Assembly (NCBI RefSeq): GCF_016908495.1
Contig: NZ_JAFBDZ010000003.1
Location: 1 to 64,000 of the forward strand
Length of the DNA stretch: 64,000 nt
Direction of reading: 5' to 3'
Source of the DNA: Rossellomorea pakistanensis
GTDB taxonomy: Bacteria > Bacillota > Bacilli > Bacillales > Bacillaceae_B
The translations under genes were made by a program, and so were the position numbers. This document shows positions 59,827 through 64,000 of this stretch, in pieces. Under the pieces are notes generated by a model. That model was not told the DNA's origin, made no database searches, and saw nothing but the letters and a program-made list of their open reading frames with translations. Numbering within the stretch: position 1 is the stretch's first letter; each line of letters begins with the position of its first letter.

Positions 59827-59900
59827 CTAAAGCACTGCGGGACGGTTCTCGATTGCATTAATGCATTAACGCGATCGAGAACCGTCCCGCGGTGCTTTAG
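59827..59900. repeat. 27-bp-arm palindrome (REP-like element)
   Basis: Bases 59827-59853 and 59874-59900 are inverted arms of 27 bases with a single T/G wobble. The core reads GCGGGACGGTTCTCGAT. The centre holds a second dyad GCATTAATGC. Palindromes with GGGACGGTTCTC are, as I recall, common in Bacillus genomes and may be moved by IS200-like (RAYT) transposases; no transposase is in this window. Confidence 0.85.
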
Positions 59901-59908
59901 AGTAGTGA

Positions 59909-59938
59909 AGCGGCTATCCAAAGATAGCCGCTTTTTTT
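59909..59938. terminator. bidirectional terminator between azoreductase and yhdB
   Basis: AGCGGCTATC and GATAGCCGCT form a 10-bp stem with a CAAA loop, followed by TTTTTT on the plus strand. Confidence 0.85.
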
Positions 59939-59951
59939 GGTGGAATTCTTT

Positions 59952-60203
59952 TTACATTTTTACTGTTTCTTCAAATGGCTGATGCCAAGTAGCTGTCATA
60001 TTGGCATGCTCAACGTAACGAAGAAGTGTATACAAATTCTGTTCTATGACAGAATAATCAGTAGAAAAGTGATATGCATGTAGAAAGTGTTCGATTCTTT
60101 TTGAAAGTAGGTCATCTTTTGTTCGAACCATGAGAATTAACAGATTATCCCATTCAGAGCGATGGGTATAATACAGGGCTCTGTCATAATCCACTTTGTT
60201 CAA
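59952..60203 (-). CDS. yhdB: YhdB family small protein
   Basis: An 83-residue soluble protein with short helices: YDRALYYTHRSEWDNLLILM, then MVRTKDDLLSKRIEHFLHAY. It has TTG as start with GGAGGGAGC 7 bases upstream. The place and size agree with B. subtilis yhdB. Function unknown. Confidence 0.78.
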   Translation of the reverse strand: MNKVDYDRALYYTHRSEWDNLLILMVRTKDDLLSKRIEHFLHAYHFSTDYSVIEQNLYTLLRYVEHANMTATWHQPFEETVKM

Positions 60204-60407
60204 AGCTGCTCCCTCCTTCTTGAAGGGTTAATACTATTTTGTTCACCAATGACACTGAATTCTCACACTAAATGTTGGTTACTTGATGGATAGGCGTTTT
60301 CCTTGTATTGGATGAATAGTTTTACAGGTCTTTCATCATATTAAGAATAACAAGCAGTAGGAAGATTACTGATATTGAGGAAAAATAAAGCGAGAGGTGA
60401 AAGGATA

Positions 60408-60716
60408 ATGAAAAAATGGTTATTATTGTTTTCAATTTTTTTCTTTTGTTTAAACCTCGGGCAAGCTGGTGCCCAACAACCGGATTATGAGAAGTTTGGT
60501 CGGATCGCCATTTCGGTTGTCCAAGAGGATTATCCAGGTGACCCTGTTAAGGATTATGTCTATAAGGGAAGAAAAAATGTGTCAGAAAATAAAGTAGCGG
60601 ATACATTTCAATTCACGGTTGCTGATCAAGGGAAACAAAAACAAGTATTAGTGACCGTTATACACCAAACAGACAATGATAAGGTGTTATCTATAAATGT
60701 GGAAGAAGTTCAATAA
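60408..60716 (+). CDS. yhdC: secreted DUF3889-type protein YhdC
   Basis: A 102-residue protein with a signal peptide (KKWLLLFSIFFFCLNLGQAG, cleavage after GAQ at about 24) and a small soluble domain with YEKFGRIAISVVQEDYPGDP and TFQFTVADQGKQKQVLVTVI. It matches the YhdC/DUF3889 family in size. Function unknown. ATG 60408 fits GTGAAAGGA; the longer frame from 60375 has no site. Position after yhdB on the opposite strand as in B. subtilis. Confidence 0.8.
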   Translation: MKKWLLLFSIFFFCLNLGQAGAQQPDYEKFGRIAISVVQEDYPGDPVKDYVYKGRKNVSENKVADTFQFTVADQGKQKQVLVTVIHQTDNDKVLSINVEEVQ

Positions 60717-60723
60717 TATTGAG

Positions 60724-60768
60724 GACTAACTTTAATCATCAACGCTGATGATAGGAGTTAGTCTTTTT
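60724..60768 (+). terminator. terminator of yhdC
   Basis: GACTAACT (60724-60731) pairs with AGTTAGTC, with an inner ATCATCA/TGATGAT stem, followed by TTTTTT. Confidence 0.85.
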
Positions 60769-60834
60769 TAAAGTTAAAGATTTGATGAACTTCAATAAGA
60801 AATGGTTATCTGTGGTAATTGAAATCGCTAGCTC

Positions 60835-60935
60835 TTCTTAGATACTGGGCACCTAGAAACAGGGAAGCAACCCTTTTTAGGCAGTTCGTTACACTTATCT
60901 GATCTATTCAAGTTGCTTAAGCTTTTCTGATGACT
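60835..60935. repeat. very degenerate copy of the dispersed element
   Basis: GGGCACCTAGAAACAGGGAAG, ACACTTATCTG and GCTTAAGCTTTTCTG in this order look like a worn copy of the short form. The rest of 60770-61090 shows no gene. Confidence 0.3.
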
Positions 60936-61092
60936 TAATATGTTGATGCTTAACTTCGTACGAATTTTTTTAGAATGCCTGAAGCTACTCTCCTAATAGT
61001 ATGTATGAGTCTGACTTCATTAAAAGACAACCTATAATACACATTCATCATTTAATACTCAAGTGTTTTCGTGTAACCTAAGTATAGGAGAG

Positions 61093-61431
61093 GTGGTTAT
61101 ACCTTTGGTTTCTGCTATTTTTTTGTTTATAGTAGCCGGTCTTGCTGAAATAGGCGGTGGTTACCTAATTTGGTTGTGGTTAAGAGAGTCTAAACCAATA
61201 GCATATGGGTTCGTAGGAGCCATCGTATTAGTATTATATGGAATCATTCCGACTCTTCAGCAGTTTCCTCATTTCGGCAGAGTATATGCAGCCTACGGAG
61301 GAGTTTTTGTCGTGCTAGCTATATTGTGGGGATGGTGGGTTGATCATGAAACACCCGATTTATATGATTGGATTGGTGCTGCTGTTTGTTTACTTGGAGT
61401 TTCCATTATTTTGTGGGCACCGAGAGGGTAA
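61093..61431 (+). CDS. YnfA/UPF0060 family membrane protein
   Basis: A 112-residue protein with four membrane helices of the YnfA family, which is related in fold to small multidrug resistance pumps. Signature blocks are AGLAEIGGGYLIWLWLRESK near 18-37, LYGIIPTLQQFPHFGRVYAA near 56-75, YGGVFVVLAILWGW and DWIGAAVCLLGVSIILWAPR. GTG 61093 lies within AGGAGAGGTGG; TTG 61105 has better spacing. A longer frame from 61063 lacks a site. Possible drug/metal efflux role, unproven. Confidence 0.85.
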   Translation: MVIPLVSAIFLFIVAGLAEIGGGYLIWLWLRESKPIAYGFVGAIVLVLYGIIPTLQQFPHFGRVYAAYGGVFVVLAILWGWWVDHETPDLYDWIGAAVCLLGVSIILWAPRG

Positions 61432-61524
61432 GTTGATATAATAGATATACATATATTACGGAAAGAGGCTAAAACATGTAGGTTCATTCTTTCTTCTAAA
61501 AACAACTGAATATGAGGAGGAAGA

Positions 61525-62730
61525 ATGATGAAAACAAGAGCATTTCGATTTTTATGGTTAGGTCAAGCCTTTGCTAATGCCGGTGATGTCTTTTACATTG
61601 TAGCGTTGATTGCCGCTGTGTATAGTTGGACAAAATCACCAATGTTAATGACGATTGTTCCAGTAGTAATAACCTTATCGAGGTTTACGAGCTCAATATT
61701 GGCACCACTTCTTATCGGCCGTTATCCATTGAAAAGTCTGCTATTTTACTCGCAAGCAGTTAAAACCATACTCATGATCATCTTGTCGGTAATGGTACTA
61801 TTTTCAATAGAGTATGTTGCCATTCTGTTTATTTTTGCGACATTCATTGCGTTTTTGGATGGTTTTGCATTACCTGCTAGAAATGCCTTAGTCCCTTCCA
61901 TTGTTAAAAGAGAAGACTTAATGGGTGCAAATGGTTTCTTATCCACTAGTGACCAACTCATTCAGTTTTCAGGCTGGGCTTTCGGTGGATTAATGGTAGC
62001 TTTTATTGGTGAAGATGGGACATTGTTTGTTACAAGTCTTTTGTTTATTATCAGTACAGCGTTTATGTATAGTATCCCTGTCAAATTATATTCAAATTTT
62101 GCTTCGAATACAAAAATTCCCTTCCTCAAACAATTGAGTGAAGGCTGGACGGATGTGTGGAAAACATCTATTTTAAAGAAAATTTTTTTAGTCTATGCCC
62201 TTGAATCGTTAGCTAGTGTCGTTTGGATTGCAGCGATTTTATATATTTATGTAGAAAGGCAACTGTTACAAGGCGAGGAATGGTGGGGGTTTATCAATAG
62301 TGCCTTCTTTGCTGGATTAATTATAGCAAGTACGTTTATGCTTAAATGGCATCGACTTTTTGCAAATCGCCAGCCTCTAGTATTGATCACACTCATTACG
62401 GCGATTCTCACTTTTTTATTTGGTTATAATGAAATTCCGTTTATGGCCCTGTTCATCTCCTTTTTCTTTGGATTATTTGATCAAACAAAGGTCATTCTCT
62501 TACAAACCAATGTTCAAATGAGTATCAAACCAGAGCGTCTTGGGAAGGTATATGCTGCACAAGGAGCACTTACAACGTTGTTTTTTGCCATCGGCTCATT
62601 AGCAGCTGGAGGGCTCGTGACATTCATTGGAGTTCAAGGGGTATTTGCATTATCAAGCAGCTTCCTTTTAATTGCTGTTATTCCTACAATGTTAATACAG
62701 AATCAACTAATAAAAGAAACAGAGCGTTAA
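61525..62730 (+). CDS. MFS family transporter
   Basis: A 401-residue protein with about 12 membrane helices of the MFS_3 type (relatives include enterobactin-exporter-like and macrolide-efflux-like proteins). The start FRFLWLGQAFANAGDVFYIV is typical, and LPARNALVPSIVKREDLMGA near 116-135 is the hallmark of this branch. GAGGAGGAAGA precedes the ATGATG start. Substrate unknown. Ends with a terminator at 62741. Confidence 0.88.
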   Translation: MMKTRAFRFLWLGQAFANAGDVFYIVALIAAVYSWTKSPMLMTIVPVVITLSRFTSSILAPLLIGRYPLKSLLFYSQAVKTILMIILSVMVLFSIEYVAILFIFATFIAFLDGFALPARNALVPSIVKREDLMGANGFLSTSDQLIQFSGWAFGGLMVAFIGEDGTLFVTSLLFIISTAFMYSIPVKLYSNFASNTKIPFLKQLSEGWTDVWKTSILKKIFLVYALESLASVVWIAAILYIYVERQLLQGEEWWGFINSAFFAGLIIASTFMLKWHRLFANRQPLVLITLITAILTFLFGYNEIPFMALFISFFFGLFDQTKVILLQTNVQMSIKPERLGKVYAAQGALTTLFFAIGSLAAGGLVTFIGVQGVFALSSSFLLIAVIPTMLIQNQLIKETER

Positions 62731-62740
62731 CTTCAATACG

Positions 62741-62767
62741 ACGGACCCGGTTAGGGTTCGTTTTTTC
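62741..62767 (+). terminator. terminator of the MFS gene
   Basis: ACGGACCC and GGGTTCGT form an 8-bp stem with one mismatch around GGTTA, followed by TTTTT. Confidence 0.7.
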
Positions 62768-62779
62768 TATTGAAAAAAC

Positions 62780-62989
62780 TTGTCGCTTCAAACAGCTCCG
62801 CTTTTCATTGTCGAGCTCCGCCTCCTTGGGGCTCCAGTCATAAGTCAGTCAAGCCACAAGAAGCACTCTTCCTGGTGATTCGCCTTATGCTTGTCGGAGG
62901 CCAACAGGGTGTTGGTCAGAATGGCGTTGCCACAGGACGTGGCGAACTTTGCCTTTCATCCTCCCCACGAGGCGCTTCCGCTTTTCTAT
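62780..62989. repeat. clearest long-form copy of the dispersed element
   Basis: Contains CAGCTCCGCTTTTC, CTTGGGGCTCCAGTCATAAG, CGCCTTATGCTTGTCGGAG (62881-62899), the insert with GGCGTTGCCACAGGACGTGGC in two inverted parts, TTTGCCTTTCATCC, and CGAGGCGCTTCCGCTTTTCT. The 19- and 20-base blocks are identical to the copy at 34985. An open frame through it is not a gene. Confidence 0.8.
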
Positions 62990-63018
62990 TCATCTTTCGA
63001 ATTTTTATTTCATACATT
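62990..63018 (+). promoter_or_regulatory. sigma-E-like sporulation promoter of spoVR
   Basis: TCATCTT (62990-62996), a 14-base spacer and CATACATT (63011-63018). The -10 agrees closely with CATACAMT and the -35 with KMATATT at 6 of 7 positions. The spacing equals that of the prkA promoter at 28026. Confidence 0.7.
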
Positions 63019-63047
63019 GTGATAAGAGTATAAAGGAGGACGAATTG

Positions 63048-64000
63048 ATGAGAGATGAGGATCAGAAGCAACTTCAGAATAGTATTGCGGAGATTACGGA
63101 AATCGCTAAAGGATTTGGACTAGACTTTTACCCGATGCGTTATGAAATCTGTCCTGCTGATATTATATATACATTTGGTGCTTATGGAATGCCGACAAGG
63201 TTTTCTCACTGGAGCTTTGGGAAGCAATTTCATAAAATGAAGCTTCACTACGATCTAGGGTTAAGTAAGATTTATGAACTCGTTATTAACTCAGATCCAT
63301 GCTATGCATTTCTTTTGGATTCCAACTCGTTGATTCAAAATAAATTAATTGTGGCCCACGTATTGGCTCACTGTGACTTCTTTAAGAACAATGTCCGTTT
63401 TCAGAATACTAAAAGGGATATGGTAGAAAGCATGTCCGCTACCGCAGAACGGATACGCCGTTATGAGATTGAACATGGAAAGCATGAAGTGGAGACATTT
63501 TTAGATGCTGTATTAGCAGTAGATGAGCATATTGATCCATCACTTATGAGACCGAAGCTAAGTTGGTCGATGGAAGATGTAGAGTGGGAGGAAGATCCAG
63601 CGAAGACCACCCCTTATGATGATTTATGGTCTCTTGATGAAAAGCCTAAAATCAAAGAAAGGAAAAAAGTAGTGAAAAAGTTTCCTCCTCAGCCGGAAAA
63701 AGATGTTCTTCTTTTTATTGAACAATACAGTCGGGAATTGACGGATTGGCAAAGGGATATCTTGACAATGATGAGAGAAGAAATGCTTTATTTCTGGCCA
63801 CAGTTAGAAACGAAGATTATGAATGAGGGATGGGCTTCTTTTTGGCATCAAAGAATCTTAAGGGAATTGGACTTAACGAGTGGTGAATCGCTTGAATTTG
63901 CGAAACTGAATGCTGGTGTAGTCCAACCCTCAAGAACGAGTATCAATCCTTATTATTTAGGACTAAAAATCTTTGAAGATATTGAAGAAAGATACAATAA
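63048..64000 (+). CDS. spoVR: stage V sporulation protein SpoVR, 5' part (cut by window end)
   Basis: The first 317 codons of SpoVR, a cytoplasmic protein needed for spore cortex formation in B. subtilis and homologous to E. coli YcgB. Seen blocks are [20 protein letters not shown] near 13-32, [20 protein letters not shown] near 42-61, [17 protein letters not shown] near 100 with the family's histidines, and the [14 protein letters not shown] helix. AAAGGAGGA lies 8 bases before the ATG. No stop occurs before the window end. SpoVR, PrkA and YhbH homologues form a conserved trio across bacteria; here spoVR is 31 kb from yhbH but has a promoter of the same type as prkA. Confidence 0.93.
   Translation, partial: MRDEDQKQLQNSIAEITEIAKGFGLDFYPMRYEICPADIIYTFGAYGMPTRFSHWSFGKQFHKMKLHYDLGLSKIYELVINSDPCYAFLLDSNSLIQNKLIVAHVLAHCDFFKNNVRFQNTKRDMVESMSATAERIRRYEIEHGKHEVETFLDAVLAVDEHIDPSLMRPKLSWSMEDVEWEEDPAKTTPYDDLWSLDEKPKIKERKKVVKKFPPQPEKDVLLFIEQYSRELTDWQRDILTMMREEMLYFWPQLETKIMNEGWASFWHQRILRELDLTSGESLEFAKLNAGVVQPSRTSINPYYLGLKIFEDIEERYN

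Noticed and set aside
62770..63033. 87-codon frame between the MFS gene and spoVR
   Set aside because: It reads through the dispersed repeat element and the spoVR promoter, with no ribosome binding site.

Overview
The window looks like a chromosomal segment of a low-GC, endospore-forming Bacillaceae species. Evidence is the rRNA/tRNA cluster in Bacillus order, strong AGGAGG-type ribosome binding sites, GTG and TTG starts, and sporulation genes (prkA, yhbH, spoVR, a CotF-like coat protein). The core genes follow the order I remember for the Bacillus subtilis yhb-yhc-yhd region: rRNA/tRNA cluster, queG (yhbA), yhbB, trmL (cspR), prkA, yhbH, then yhcT, yhcU, yhcX, pgcA, yhcY, yhcZ, yhdA, yhdB, yhdC, spoVR. 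Accessory blocks are inserted between these landmarks.

Layout. 1-2450: 3' end of 23S rRNA, 5S rRNA and 15 tRNAs, with a truncated tRNA-Phe-like fragment in the Asp-Phe spacer. 2.6-6.6 kb: an MFS efflux gene behind a possible leader peptide, small enzymes, an FMN-dependent alpha-hydroxy-acid oxidase and a decayed flavoprotein pseudogene. 6.7-10.4 kb: tRNA-Gly, then a SipW signal peptidase / TasA-CalY fibre module followed by a Tat-exported PhoX-like phosphatase. 10.5-21 kb: a carbohydrate island with ABC transporter, YesMN-type two-component system, ThuA, two Gfo/Idh/MocA dehydrogenases and a sugar isomerase. 21.2-23.6 kb (minus): a transporter under a T-box with a phenylalanine specifier, beside a stand-alone B3/4 protein. 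23.9-32 kb: queG-yhbB-trmL-nfrA, then prkA, two tandem paralogous microproteins and yhbH. 32-38 kb: APH-type kinase, proC, coat and Gly/Pro-rich proteins, SIMPL protein, purine permease. 38.5-47.9 kb: YodC/YodB-like pair, unknown membrane pair, KinB-like kinase, HelD, and a DoxX/WrbA pair behind an MhqR-like operator. 48.1-64 kb: yhcT, yhcU, BdbC/thioredoxin pair, alpha-glucosidase with a perfect cre, yhcX, pgcA, an SDR, yhcYZ, yhdABC homologues, ynfA, an MFS gene and truncated spoVR.

Functional themes. (1) Sporulation: prkA, yhbH and spoVR homologues lie in one window, and prkA and spoVR carry near-identical sigma-E-like promoters. (2) Electrophile/quinone stress: two separate loci look like the B. 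subtilis YodB and MhqR regulons. (3) Glycoside catabolism, possibly by 3-keto chemistry. (4) Phenylalanine sensing. (5) Extracellular matrix fibres.

Repeats are unusually informative: a dispersed intergenic element with shared 19-20 bp blocks, GGCTGTCC-type long hairpins, a three-unit tandem hairpin array at 52.4 kb and a 27-bp-arm palindrome at 59.8 kb. No insertion sequence, prophage or CRISPR array was seen. All identifications come from reading the sequence and recall of families; no database search was run.
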